The notes under the pieces: model-generated
What the model saw: the letters and a program-made list of their open reading frames with translations, nothing else
Database searches by the model: none
Told to the model about the DNA's origin: nothing
NCBI GenBank assembly: GCA_036924285.1
Contig: JAYKYS010000005.1
Location: 21,550,001 to 21,614,000, forward strand
Direction of reading: 5' to 3'
DNA length: 64,000 nucleotides
Source: Asterella californica
Taxonomy: Eukaryota; Streptophyta; Marchantiopsida; Marchantiales; Aytoniaceae
Shown here: one piece after another, positions 43,123 to 55,403 of the stretch
How positions within the stretch are numbered: position 1 is the first letter of the stretch
Layout: the number at the start of each line of letters is the position of its first letter
Program-made: the position numbers and the translations under genes

Positions 43123-43414
43123 AATCTGCATTGAGAAATTACCATCTCCAACACTACAACAAAGATTACTCACAAATGGTCAAGCCAAACCCACTCTAAA
43201 CACGAAGAGAATCCGAGTTACACTCAACTAGACTATCCACCATAGCCTGGAGCTTGAAGACTCAACTCGAAGAACTAAGGCCTCCAAGCCCTACCTGCGA
43301 AGTATACCCCTAGTGGGCTTTCCCACCAACCCATCCTAAAGGCACTAACGGCCTTACCGAGATGCCCCACTTCGCACTCGGTCAACCTAGCCGAGGTACC
43401 AAACTGACGTGACA
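43123..43414 (-). repeat. Copy A 5' terminal segment (LTR core)
   Basis: Starts TGTCACGTCAG on the minus strand. It aligns with 22196-22487 and 60602-60892 along its full length with scattered differences. Followed by CGTC duplication at 43415-43418. Confidence 0.75.
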
Positions 43415-44719
43415 CGTCCCTTCACTCACCTTGTCTAGTAATGCCACCAACTCAATCCACTTGGAGAAGTGCTCCACCATCACCAACACATACCGGTGGT
43501 GACGTACGGTCAACGATAAGGGTCCCGTAAAATCCAAACTCCAACGGTAACCCAACCTCATAATTGGTAAGGGGTGTAACTGTGGAGTAGGAGCATTAAA
43601 CGATGCTCGTAGTCGATCACAAATCACACATCGTGCGACAAACTGTTGCACATCGACGTGCATACCACGCCACCAATACTGTCCTTGGAGTAAGCTATGC
43701 GTACGCTTCACTCCAAAATGTCTCAACTCCTCATGGACATGTTGTACTAACTGTGCCCTCTGGGATGGATGTGGCACTATCCGTACCCTCCCATCACCCC
43801 ATCGAAGTACATGTCGTCCTTCTCGTCGAAATCTCTTCGCTCGTTGAAGAACACGATCTCGCTCTTTAGTATTTACTGTGCCTACTACCACACCAGTACG
43901 TAGATACTCCATCACGGTTACATCATCATGGATATCTCGTTGATCTGGAACACCATCTCCACCCTTAAGATCTGGAGACTCATCATCTACTCTCTGACCA
44001 GAGAAAGATACGACTTGACCCTCCATACTAGAGTTCATGACCAATACACAAAGAAAGACAGATGCATGCCACCCTGGCACTATCTCCTCATCAACCTCGT
44101 CATGCCATCGAGCCCCAGTCTGATCTTGCTGACTCGTGCACGGGTTGCGACTCAACCCATCGGCATCTAAGTTTGCAACTCCAGATCTATGTACTACTTG
44201 GAAGTCATACTCCTATAAGATCAGAACCCATCGTGCAAGCTTCCCTGTAAGCTTGTCGGACTCCATCAACCACTTGAGCGACTGGTGATCAATGATGAGA
44301 GAAAAAAGAGTTCTCGAAATTGAAAGTGTGCAACAGCCCACACTGCCGTCAAACACTCTCCCTCATATGAACTATACATCGCCTCCGCTGAATTGTTGGA
44401 GCGACTGGCGTACGCCACCACGAACTCCTTTTTCTCATCATCATGCTGAGTCAACACTGCTCCAAGTCCCAACATACTCCAGTCGGTGTGCAGTTGAAAA
44501 GGACGCCCCCTAACGAGTCTCCTCAAGATGAGAGCAGATGTCAACTTATCCTTGAGCTCTACGAAAGCTCGCTCTTGCTCATCTCCCCACTGCCACTCCT
44601 GGTCCACCTTCATCAGCTTTCTCGACGGCTTCGCAATTACACTAAACCCCGTCACGTACCGACGATAGAAGTTCACCAAACCAACAAATGCTCGAACTCG
44701 ACTCACATCTGTGGGACGT
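43415..44719 (-). pseudogene. Copy B RNase H and integrase N-terminal part
   Basis: Leftwards from 44719: RT connection and RNase H (VRAFVGLVNFYRRYV, LHTDWSMLGLGAVL), a damaged RNase H end near 44270-44320, then from 44155 an open frame through the spacer, the HHCC zinc domain (HVHEELRHFGVKRTH, CVICDR) and the integrase first Asp (RWSLDFTGPLSL), cut at 43415 by copy A. The codon at 44704 is CGA where copy A has TGA. The rest of the integrase is at 21507-22087. Confidence 0.85.
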
Positions 44720-46444
44720 TGTCGTGATGTGAATTATTCCACATAGTGAATAATTCACCTCTCAGTTAGAAGTTAGTCTCTCTAAGCGAAGCTAAGACCT
44801 CAGAGAAGTCGATTCTGGAGGAAGTGTGCATTCGAGAATCTGAAAACACCACGGCGTAGGTCTCGTCGCGCTGATCACCGTGGTATGTTCAAAAGTTGCA
44901 AACGGAGTTGCAGGCGAAAAGTTACTTGGAGTTCTTCTACAAGATTTCTGATACCGGGAAATTTACCATAAATCAGAGTGAGTTCGAAAAATACTTTTTA
45001 GATTTTTCTCATGTAGATTGTAGATTGTAGTATTTGTTTAAAATTCGAAATGTACAAAAAAAGCATGTTTAGAGAAAGTTATGGCACTTCGTGTTAGCAA
45101 AGGAAAGACGAAATACCGCAGCTTTCTAGCATATTAGCTTAGAAACTGGTCTTCAAAACCAGTTGTGAGATCAGCTTCCGTGGTGTAGCTGAGAAACTTG
45201 TAGGGAGGAGGTCTCAGGATCAAATCCCTTCAGACTCACAACCGGCTTGGAGTAGGCTGGCCCCTTCGGGGGAATATGAGGGGCACCAAGTTGCCTAGGG
45301 GCGGGACACTAGATGTCCCTTAAACGTACCGTGAATGCGAGACGCCTCCGTCTACCCCTGCACTAGTGCAGTCACCTAGTGTGGATGCTAGAGGGAGATT
45401 ACCACCGGGTTTCGAAATGGACCTCTCACCTTCGGGTTGGCGGGGTAATTAGTACGAATTCGGTTGCAGCCCTCTAAGTCCTGGGGTAGCGAGATGGCAT
45501 CAAAGATACTCCAAGTCGGTACCAATTCTTTTGTAGAAAAATGTAGAGTTTGAAATACAATTCACTTGGGTCGAAAAATCAAGTGAAACGGATACCTGAG
45601 GCTATACTTACGGCACTTCAGAGTTTAAGGGGGCCGGAAGACGACAATGGTGATAACTCGGGCTCCACGTGTCAGAACGAGGTGATTCCGGTGGCCACAG
45701 GTAGCCGTGGTGGAGTTACTTCGGAAGGAGGTGTCCAATGCTGACTGTACGACCGACTCGGTGGCCGTCCGTACAGATGAACCTGCGGAGCTTAGTGAAA
45801 TAGTCTTCTTACGTGTAGACTTTTTACCAGTGATTTATTTTCTGCTGCCATCTGTTTAGGGCGTCTTTTACCCCTGCTAGGTAACACTGAAGGTTACGTA
45901 GGGTGGAGGAAAACCCAGAGGGGTGTACTCCGGAGAGAGAAAATTCTCAGGTCATTATCGCATTATCGGAGATTGTTGATCATCGAGCAGTGTAGAGTTT
46001 ACCATGCGGGAGCTATCGAGTAGAGAGAAACAGTAGAGCTGAAGAGAGAAATTTTACACAGAGGTTACGTCTGAAGAGGACTTCTGTCTGATCAGAGTTT
46101 TGATATCGAAGGATTGAGAGTAGAGAGCAGAATCGAGTAGAGAGAAGACCAAGAACTTGTACGCATACTTTTCTGAAAAGAAAACGGGAAGCTTATAGGT
46201 GAACGCGCTGGTGCTTCACAGGAGCAGTTTTCTGATATTCTGAGTTACTGAGCGTGAGCTTTGCAATCTGAATGACCTGGAGTTGAAGATCTACTTGCAC
46301 GCCGTGTGTTTTATCTTGGCCAGATCGAGAACGTGGTGGTGTGGTTTCTTGCGATCCGTATTCCGTGTGTGGTTTTCGCCCTCCTCTTCACGATCGTATC
46401 ACAGCTAGAAGGTTCGCCCTTCCCAGGAAACTCTTGCCACGACA
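44720..46444. repeat. Solo LTR, 1725 bp
   Basis: The insert starts TGTCGTG and ends CACGACA (7-bp inverted ends), flanked by the 4-bp duplication ACGT (44716-44719 and 46445-46448). Copy A has the uninterrupted site (GTGGGACGTGGGATACG near 36500-36515). No coding domain is found inside, so it is a solo LTR of an unidentified Gypsy family, left by recombination between LTRs. It contains a tRNA-like segment (45162-45242). Orientation not determined. Confidence 0.82.
45162..45242 (+). ncRNA. tRNA-like segment inside the solo LTR
   Basis: An 81-nt segment closed by a perfect 8-bp stem, GTTGTGAG (45162-45169) with CTCACAAC (45235-45242). Inside are an A-box-like TGGTGTAGCTGAG (45181-45193) and a B-box-like GGATCAAATCC (45217-45227) at tRNA-like spacing. 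No full cloverleaf is visible. It may be the head of a tRNA-derived SINE or a chance match within the LTR. Confidence 0.4.
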
Positions 46445-47340
46445 ACGTGCGATACGTGCAATAGCCTCAACCTTCGTCTGTTGAACACCCAATCCACCTA
46501 GATAGATGATGTGGCCCAGATACTCTACCAACTCCTAGAAGAACTTACACTTCCTAGGGTGTAACTTCAATCCATGAGCTCTCAACCGCTCGAACACATT
46601 CCGTAAGTGTCTCTCGTACTCCTCCATTGTAGCACTATAGACTAAGATGTCGTCAATATAACATCTGACAAAATCCAATCCAGCTTAGATTCTGTCCATC
46701 ATCCTCTGGAACTCAGCAGGGGCGTTCTTTAACCCAAATGGTAAGAACCGCCACTGATACAAACAATCCTTGCCGTGAGAGTCAATTCCTCAGAATGCTA
46801 TCTTGGACTTATCTTCTTCTCTCACTGACAACTGATGATACCCTGCTCGAAGATCCAAAGTACTGAAGACCTTCACATGCCCCAGTGCATCAAAGATCTC
46901 CTCAGGTGTCGGCATGGCATACTTATCGGACTTCGTCTGCCGATTGATAGGACGGTAGTTCTCACACATCCGTCTATCTGTGTAGTTGCCATACATATCT
47001 TTCTTGGCTAGCATAACTGTGATAGATGCATACTCTCCATGCGACATCTCCACCAACCCAACCTCCAACAAGTCTGAGTCTTACTCTAGATCAAGGCTCT
47101 CTCCATGTCATTGTATCTGTAAGGACGTCGAAAGATTGGCGTGTCATTAGTCAAGTCGATCCGTATACCAGGTCCTTTCAAGGTACCCAAATCTTTCATA
47201 CTGAAGGCAAAACAATTCATGTAGCTCTTCAGAAATCTTTGAACTCTTCGTCTCTCCTCTCCTATAAGCTTGGGTCCAATCTCTGGCTCCCAAGTATCCT
47301 CTATTACCATGTTAGAGCTAGAAGACGAAGTCGTTGACTG
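46445..47340 (-). pseudogene. Copy B reverse transcriptase
   Basis: Leftwards from 47340: pre-RT (DTWEPEIGPKLIG), palm and fingers (YRPINRQTKSDKYAMP, STLDLRAGYHQLSV), then further RT sequence to 46445. TGA at 46790-46792 replaces a TGG kept in copy A. A frameshift lies near 47071-47090 and other stops occur around 46535 and 46685. It is in frame with the methyltransferase across the UAG at 47341-47343. Confidence 0.82.
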
Positions 47341-48640
47341 CTATCTTGTAGCCTCTGGAGCAGTTTTCTTCTGCTCACCACCAACAACCTCCACCGCTAC
47401 TATGCAAAAAACTTGTGCAGTTCTAGCTGCAAGCTCCACACTCTCTCCTACGACATCCCATGATGTCCAAGGATGACGAACTTCACGTGCCTCGCCCCCA
47501 ACCTTTGTCTCCACCGACCCGGTAGACAAAGAGCTCAAGAGTGCTCAAGCAGTAACACCCGTCGATCGCATCCGACGCTGCTCAGCCAATCCAAGGCTAA
47601 CAATCCATGTCAAGCAATTCAAGTCCATTGCTTGATCCAATACTTGACGACGTGAAGCCTCCAACACCGAAGCTACTGCCGTCATACCCGTAGCGAAACC
47701 CATCGCTCCCTCTCTCTCATCGGCATTGGGCTCCACCAACTGCCGTAATTGAACATCTCACACAAGCCCAAGTCCTCCATCTCTGTAAGCATGTAACGCT
47801 GGAAAGCTTACCAAAGTGGGTAACGCTACCATGGGCCGTCCCACTAGGTTCACCACTGCCATGAGTGACCTATCGACGACTCTCACTACTTGAGATCGTC
47901 GTCTTGCATCCAAGATGCTATCAACCGTGAGATGTGCTGGTCGTCTCACTCCATCGTGTGCGCGCTTAAGCACCTCTCTCGGCAACAAGTTCGTCCACCA
48001 CAACCGTGGACGATGTGCACGAGATCCTACTCTCGCTGCATCCAACAACACTGCTGGTCCAACCCAAGACCGCACTTGGTACACACTCGTCATCATCTGT
48101 GTATGAGCATCACCCAACAAAGGAACGTTCTCCAAGATGTACGCTGGAGAATCCACCTGATGCATCTGGAGATGTCGTAAGATCCGTAACATCTCCCAGA
48201 ACATCCTAGATCGCGAGTCATGTAAACCTTGACTTTCGCTGCTCGGCACGCGTGTGACATGACATGGCCATCCGGCTATCACCAAGTGAATGGTGCCAAC
48301 AAACTTAAGATCTTGCGTGCCGAGCAGCGAAATATCTGACGATAATGCTTGCTGGTATCTTCTAACAGCTGATATGGACAACAACTCAAGATAACTCTAC
48401 ACCAAACATGCCACATGTCGCAATGAGATGCGTCTCGCCATCTCATCTCTCTCCACATACAAGTATCGATGTACTTGTATGCTTGCCTGCAATACCGCAG
48501 CCAAACCTGTGCTGATCCCTCCAAATAGCTCTAGCACACATACACCCTCCTCTGGATACTGCCACACAATGAGAGTCGTATCCAACGGTGATAAGGTCAG
48601 TAGCAAGAACAACCTTTTGTTCCTCTACTGGTGGTACAAA
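47341..48640 (-). pseudogene. Copy B cytosine-C5 methyltransferase, broken
   Basis: This is the homologue of the copy A domain in the same place. Motif I is intact (LELFGGISTGL) and motif VI is present (ENVPLL). TAG at 48397-48399 (CAG in A), TGA at 47758-47760 (TGG in A) and TGA at 47545-47547 (CGA in A) are all in one reading phase. The motif IV loop is altered by indels near 48225-48260, changing the residue after the catalytic Cys and the following loop. A one-base insertion near 48565-48575 separates it from the protease frame. It cannot make an active enzyme. Confidence 0.88.
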
Positions 48641-51181
48641 GGCTTCACTCCAAGCCTGCTGCACCAACTGATCAGCATACTGCTGCAACTCTCCACTCGA
48701 AAGGCATATGGTACTAACGTAGACATGCTAGGCATGTCCTCATCTCCTCAAAGACCGGAGTATCTTCCGCATGGACATTGCCCTCCAACAACTCACCGGG
48801 CCAAGTGATGACCGAACTGAACTCTACAACAGATGCCATCGTCCCTAGTGTAGGCTCTGTCGTCTCAACTCTAGCACTGAACCGCACTGGTAAGCGGCTC
48901 ATTCGTCCCTCACCGGACTATCAACCTGGTCTGTAAGATGATGTCTCCGTCCAATAGTCGAACACGAACCCCATAGGGTGTAACACAGCACCTCCAACTA
49001 ATACATCATAAGACTCTGTGGCTGTAACAATGACCTTGGCCCTCACCATGGAGCCATCCGTGGGATGATCTGGTCGAACTCTCACCGTCAACATCTCGCG
49101 TGTCATGTGTAGAGCTGTACCCCTTGATCCCCTAGAGATGTCTGCAACTGAATGGACATCTCTCTATCTCAGACTTCTTCAGACCCAAACCAATACACGC
49201 CGTCTTTCCCAACATCAACGGTTGGGCTCCAGAGTCTAACAAGACCTTTTGGGATCGATACAGTTTCCCTGAAGATGCCACCAAAAAGAAGATACCACTT
49301 CTGTTGTCCAACAACACCACACCTGGTGCCAAACCAGCACGGTCAATCGCCGGCCTAGTTGGTAACTCATCTAACTTGGCAATCGCCGCTTGCCAAGTAC
49401 CACTGGTAGCTGTCCTGATCCTCGACTCCATGGACACGTCTACCGTCTCTTGCTGAACTACTTCAACACTAGAGATAACTACATCCTCGCTCTCATTGAG
49501 CGTGGCCGCCAACTGGAACACTGGAGCCAAGTTGACTCCCAATGCCTTCATATCCGTGGCCGATAATAGTGGGGCTCGTAAAATTGCTATAGCCGCCCCC
49601 AACATCGGGTTTGACATCGCATCCACAGACATCGAAGGTGGATTCACATCACACCCACTCCTGGATGTCGATGCTTCCAACTCTACTGCACCATCGACAG
49701 GTCGTTTAGGAATCATAGATGTGGTCCTCAATGTCTCCAATAACGTGAACGACTGGGGAAGCCTGGTCTGTCTACCAGCCTCCTCGCGTTGTGGATCCAA
49801 CTCCATTGACGCACCTTGTGACTCATAGGCACGTACTGCACCTCTAGTCACTGCCGCAGATGTCTCAATCTACGCCACACCAGCCATGAAGTCGAAGTCA
49901 CCTCCTTCTCCTCCATAAGACATGGAAGCCTCTGTTCCACCTGATCTCCGCTGGGCCATAGCCATACTAGCTATCCTCTGCTCCAACTGCTCAATCCGAG
50001 CAGCCATACATGCTTCTGACGTCGTAGCAGGCAGTGGACCGACCGGTTCTCTCCAGGTGCTGGACCTCTACTTCCAGCTCGACCACCACGGCCTCCTTGG
50101 GCTCCTCCGCCTCGTCCACGATCAGCCTTCTCTTGCCGCAATTCGGGTTGGAGATCAAAACAACGTCACTATTGTGATGAGGTCGTCCACAATGCTCACA
50201 TTGCTTAGGTACTGCTTGAGACGTCCCTGAGGTCTCATAACTATCTCTCCTCTGTGGACAGTCCTTCTGTTGATGAGGACCATCACACGTCCAGCAAGGA
50301 CCCACTTGCTGCTGACTAGAGAAGGACGGCATGGGCTTCTGCCCACCAGATCCTCCAACACCTCTCTGAGATCGTGACTGCTCTGCACGATCCTTACCAC
50401 CAGCACCACCACGCTGTTGCGTAGTCTGTGATCCTCGAGAAGAGGTGGTCGCTCCATGTGGTGTCTCCTTGCCGAACCCGGCAACCACCACCCTCTCCTC
50501 CACCATGTTGAGCTCAATCCGCTCAGCCAGACCAAAGGCAACCGTCAACGTCGGAGCGATATCTCTAAGGAGAGTAGCATCTCTAACTCTCCTATGCAGC
50601 TCCCGGTCTAGTATCCCATAGCAGAACTGGACTGCCTGTGCTTCTGTCACCCCTTGGGTAACGTTCATCAACCGCCTCATGCGAGTAAATGCCTCGCGTA
50701 GGCTCTCTCCAGTCTTCCGCTGGAACTCCTACAGACTCCTCAACTTGACGGTCCGCACACCCTGATAGTTTTTTCTCAAACATTGGAAGAACTGAACCAC
50801 AGGGTTAAACCCTGGTGGTATCCCGCTCACACTACCACCTGCTCCACTACTTGTGGACGCACCGCTGGTAGTAGGTACTCCGCCACCTGTGGATGTACCA
50901 CTGCTACTGGCACCCGAACTCGTAGGTGCTACGCCTCCCGAAACTACGCTAGTAGTGATAGAAACGTAGTTGGGAGACCAATGTTGTCTCCACAACTCGA
51001 TCTCAACACCGTAGTCTCGCCTGAACTCGTGATAATCATCCATCGGCGGTCCCTCCAAGTGCTGAAATAAACCCTTCCACGCCATGAAAGGTGTAAACAG
51101 TTGTGGGTTTCGCATCTGCTGCAGGTCGCACCAACTGTCAAACTCCTGGATGAAGTCATCCAGCTCAATGGTACCCACCGT
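48641..51181 (-). pseudogene. Copy B Gag and protease, with zinc knuckle
   Basis: From 51181 leftwards: capsid-like region (FTPFMAWKGLFQHLEG, RDYGVEIELWRQHW), helical QAVQFCYGILDREL region, CCHC knuckle CWTCDGPHQQKDC near 50270-50310 with a second CEHCGRPHHNSD motif, then from 49851 the spacer and the protease DSGAQPLMLG near 49225. Frameshifts lie near 50690-50730, 50060-50100 and 49130-49150; stops include tandem TGA/TAG near 48915-48922. It keeps the knuckle that copy A lost. The first part of Gag lies beyond G3, at 59921-60100. Confidence 0.82.
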
Positions 51182-52558
51182 TGTCGGAGTGTGATCTGTC
51201 TACCTAGGAAAGCGCCGGGCTTCTGGCTGTGGTTGTTTACTCAAGAGGTTGGCTTTCAAGTCACAACAGGAGCTATAAACACTCACACAACAGAAGTGTA
51301 GGATCCTCTAATATGCTCAAAAAAGCGAAATCTAGGTCTCACTAGTAGTAATAGATTTAGACGGTGAACTTTGGCACTCAAAGAGAGGAAAACTATGAAG
51401 GTTTAGACTTCTAAACTTCCCCTACATGTAAATGAGGCACTACTGAACACACACACGAAGTTTCAGCCTGAGATTGAATTCTAGCACCGAGATGTTGACA
51501 GAAAAGTTCTGAGTAAGAGAATTATGGCAATTTCTGGTACCTAGACAGCTATTCTGACCTAGAACAGAGAATTAGCTCGATGAATTTCAAATATTCTCAC
51601 AGTATTTGAAATCTACAGGATGTTGAACATCCCTGTGAAGTTGGGACTCCTGAATGTACACAGAACTCCAGATCTCCTCCTCTGAAGTCGTTGCTCTAGA
51701 TTAAGAGCTTTTCAGACCCCCTCTGCTTCAGCGGCCACCCTGAATTACTCAGTTACTCAATCGATATGAAACTTTTTGGGAAATCGTAGCCCTGCTGGCA
51801 GAGAACGCAACCACGAAGTTTTGAAGCGATTTCTTGAATTCTGCTGCAAGTGACACTGAAAACCCCAAAATCAACAAAAGTGATGCAGTTTTGGCATAAT
51901 CCGAACTTCAACTGGGCATAACTTCGTCTTTATTGCCTCAAATCGATCGAAAATTTCACTGACAGTGCTTGGCTCAACGAGCTCTATCTCCCTGTGCTCT
52001 CAGATTTCGAAGATACCTCACCAAATGCTCGAACTCCACTCTAGAGCTCTGTTTCTAAACTTAGAGTTTTACAAAAGACAAAAATGGACCAATGGGAGTT
52101 CATAGCTCCACTTGACTGTCCTTTTGTGCCTTAAACTACCTGGTTACTTATCTACACTCATAGGCTACCACGTCAAGCCCCCTAGAGTGCCAGCGTAAAA
52201 CTTAAACTACATAAAATGACACATAGGCCTGAAAAATAACTTAAATTAGCTAGAAAGCGTGCATGGGCGACAAGTAAGTACAACCCATGAGCTCAAACCC
52301 TTATCAGCATGGAAACCCTAAGTTATGTACATTGAACGTCATAGACAAGTAAGAAGTCACTTGCACAAGCGCACAAATGCTTGAACAAAATAACTAACAT
52401 GCTATCAGCCTACTAGGACTCAAAATAGTGTTAACACCCTGTGCAAAGGTGTCAAACATATACATAAAGGACTAGAAGTAATATGAGCTAACTTCTAGAA
52501 CTACCAAACCTAAGCGTCGGAGTAGAAGTCAAGCATGTAGCCGTTAAATGACGCGACA
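51182..52558 (-). repeat. G3 3' LTR
   Basis: 1377 bp. The minus-strand purine tract AGAGGAGGTGGA abuts it at 52559-52570. Confidence 0.9.
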
Positions 52559-52606
52559 TCCACCTCCTCTGAACCTGCACATCCTCCGATATGTGCCAGA
52601 CCCAGA

Positions 52607-55403
52607 TCAAGACTCTTCAGCTTCAGCTTCAAATTCATCTTCAACCTCCATTGAGTCTTCAGCTTCATCCTCAGTAAGCTCTGCAATGTTCTGGTCGTCC
52701 CCTCTCCTTCTAAAGAGCTTGATTCTCTTCCCTGCGACTAGTATCTTGAGCACTGCACCATCTAACTCTCTCAAAGAGTATGTGGCATTATCATAAACTT
52801 CTAACACCACATAAGGTCCGAACCATCTCTTGGAAAACTTTTTGATAGCGCTATGCTGATTATCAAGACTACTATCATAGACTAACACCCAATCACCTTC
52901 CTTAACAGGTTTGGGTCGTAATCTATGCGTTCTATCAAATCTGCCTTTGTTTCTCTCTCTAGCAGTCTTTAACCTTTCCACAGCTTTGGCAACATCCTCA
53001 GGTCTTCGTTCTAGCTGCTGGATCCTTAATGCAAGAAGATCCTCCGTACTTCTACCATCTTCCCATGGCAAAACATTCCAAGTAGGCACAACCTCCTCAA
53101 TCGGCATCACAGGTTTTTGCCCTAGTATCAACTCTGCTGGCATGTAACTTGTAACGGTACTATGAGTTGTACGATCTGCCCACAAAGCAAATGGTAGCAG
53201 TCTAGGCCATTCACGGATCTTACCCTTGCAAGCTTTTACCAAAGCTTTTATGATTGGCGGATGACCTCTTTCGCTCTTGTCATTCCCTTCAGGATTGTAA
53301 GCAGTGGTTAACGCCAACTTGATTCCCAATCGCTTGAAGAACTCAACTGCTTCTTGTGCATCCAGCTCACCTCTATCTGCAGTGATCTTTCCCACACACC
53401 CATACCTACAAATAACATCTTCAAGTAGAAAGCGGCAGACACTAGCAGTGGTCTTCGTCCTCAGAGCACGGCCTTCGACTTGGTTAGATAGATCTTCTCT
53501 AGCCAAGACTAGATACCTCATTTGTCCAAGTCCAAATGGCATAGTTACCAGATCAACTACCCATTTGTAATGAATGGCTAAAGGATAAGTAGGATGCAAT
53601 CCATCACGATGACGTACGTTGGAATACATCTGGCAAGGTATACAGGATGAAACAAACTGTACTACATCCTTATACATACCCTTCCACCAATACTTCTCCT
53701 TCATCTTGGCAAATGTAGCCCAAACTCCTCTATGACCGGCCCATAAACTCTCATGGAACTCCTTGATCAGCTTCTGCTGCAATTCCAAGTCACATACCAC
53801 CCGTTGCGGTATACCTCCTTGTAGCTTAGGACGCTTCCATAGATGTCCTCCATGTAAAAAGTAACCATAAGCTATTCTACGGATCCTCTTGAAATCTGCA
53901 TCAGACCAGCCTTCTTGCCTTTCCAGTGAACTCAAATAGCGCCCAAGATCCAACCACTCGCCATCATACATAGTTTCCTCAAAAAACTCCAACGAGGCTG
54001 CAAAACAGCTTCTATCTCTTCTAGCAAGAGCACTAGAATAGAACTCTGTTCCCACATCCTCCTGATCATCTGTCATTTCTTTCTCATCGTAAAACATAGC
54101 CCTTGATAACATATCTGCCACAGGATTGTCCTTCCCTGCAATATGTCTAAACTCTAGGTTCAAGGACTTGATATATGCTATCCACCTCAACATAGCAATA
54201 TCTGGAGTTGTACAGCTAGTGATCATTCCCAAGAGAGGTAAACAATCTGTCTCCACAACCACAGGTGCTCCTATCAAGTATTCTTTGTCACTTTTCATCG
54301 CAGTAACTACTTCCCATAGCTCTCTCTTGACCTGAGGGTAGTCTCTCTGACGTGAACTTAATACCTTAGCACCAAAACGCACCACATATCTATTTCCATC
54401 CTCATCGTCTTGTCCTACAGTCCATCCAATGCCAATAGGACTAGTATCAACAGTAAGGATAACAGATCTGCCCAACTCATATGTTACCTTCCGTAGAGTT
54501 TGTGGTGAAGCCAAAAGATCCTTCAACTTCCTCATAGACTCGCTTTGCTCCTCTTGCCACTGAAATCTTTGCCCCTTCCTCAGCAGCTTGTACAACGGAT
54601 CTGCTACATGAGCAAAGTGTGAAATCCATATATGATAAAACACACATGCACCTAGAAACCTTCTCACCTCGGTAACTGACTCACATGTCTCCTTCATCCT
54701 TCGAATGGCATCAACCTTATTTGGACAAGGTTTCCGACCATAAGATCCACATAGATGTCCCACTATTAACACCTCCTGTTCTCCAAATACAGACTTCGCT
54801 CCTGATAAAGTCAAATGAACCTCCTCCGGTCGACTCAGTATCTTATCACAGTCAGCTATGTGATCTGCAACAAACTTACGGCACCCCCTCTGATCCATTA
54901 CCTCATTCTTCTCCTCCTCAGCACATCCTTTGATCGGCACATCATCAAGGAATGGCATAGTTTTTTCAGGAATGAAGTCCCTCAAAACTTTGTTCATGCC
55001 ATTCATCATATGTGCTACAGAACTGGTAGCACCTTGTGGCAAGGTGCACATCCTCAGTAATCCCAAAGGTGTCCTCATTGTAGTCAAGTCTCTACTCTCA
55101 GTCTGATAACTGAAACTGATCATAACCTGAATATAAGTCTCCCATGGAATAGATAGCACGACCAGCAAAAGCCTCTGCAAACTCGTCTACAATAGGTCCT
55201 ATACCCATATTCCTGATAGTCACCTTGATAACTAGCTGCATATCTTGGATAAATCTCAAAGCTCCACTCTTCTTCGGAACAGTAAACCATCTGCTAGAAT
55301 AGGGAGCTATAGATGGTTCCAAGATACCCATCCTAATCCTCTCATTGAGCAAGTCTATCAGCTTTGACAGATGAACTCTAGGCACGTAGATTCCAAGGCA
55401 CAT
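52607..55403 (-). pseudogene. G3 RT, RNase H and integrase
   Basis: Two frames. 55403-55098 holds the RT N-part (PSIAPYSSRWFTVPKKSG, SMGDLYSGYDQFQLSD). After a one-base shift near 55100, 857 codons run to 52607: RT (MRTPLGLLRMCTLPQG, catalytic FLDDVPIKG), RNase H (LTVDTSPIGIGW), integrase HHCC (HESLWAGHRGVW, CIPCQ), first Asp WVVDLVTMP, second Asp ITADRGELD, Glu region NPEGNDKSERGH, GPF-type module WFGPYVVLEVYDNATYSL, and an acidic tail (EDEAEDSMEVEDEFEAE). The acidic C-terminus is unusual; no chromodomain. Apart from the shift near 55100 the long frame is whole. Confidence 0.9.

Larger units (their letters stand above)
22088..43414 (-). mobile_element. Methyltransferase-Gypsy copy A, inserted in copy B's integrase
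   Basis: The element runs from 43414 (TGTCACGTCAG on the minus strand) to 22088 (GCGCACGACA end), flanked by the 4-bp duplication CGTC (22084-22087 and 43415-43418). Joining the copy B sequence on both sides gives the same integrase sequence that copy A has at 29010-29030, which confirms the ends. A Copia element and a chromovirus are nested inside it. Its coding order is Gag, protease, C5 methyltransferase, RT, RNase H, integrase, PHD finger. Except for the methyltransferase region it has many stops and frameshifts. The 5' and 3' terminal repeats are not simply alike (see the repeat entry at 22088). Confidence 0.88.

Noticed and set aside
45146..45162. CTGGTCTTCAAAACCAG resembles a tRNA-Sec anticodon arm
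   Set aside because: No acceptor stem, D arm or T arm fits around it at the right distances; the nearby A/B boxes belong to a different frame of folding.
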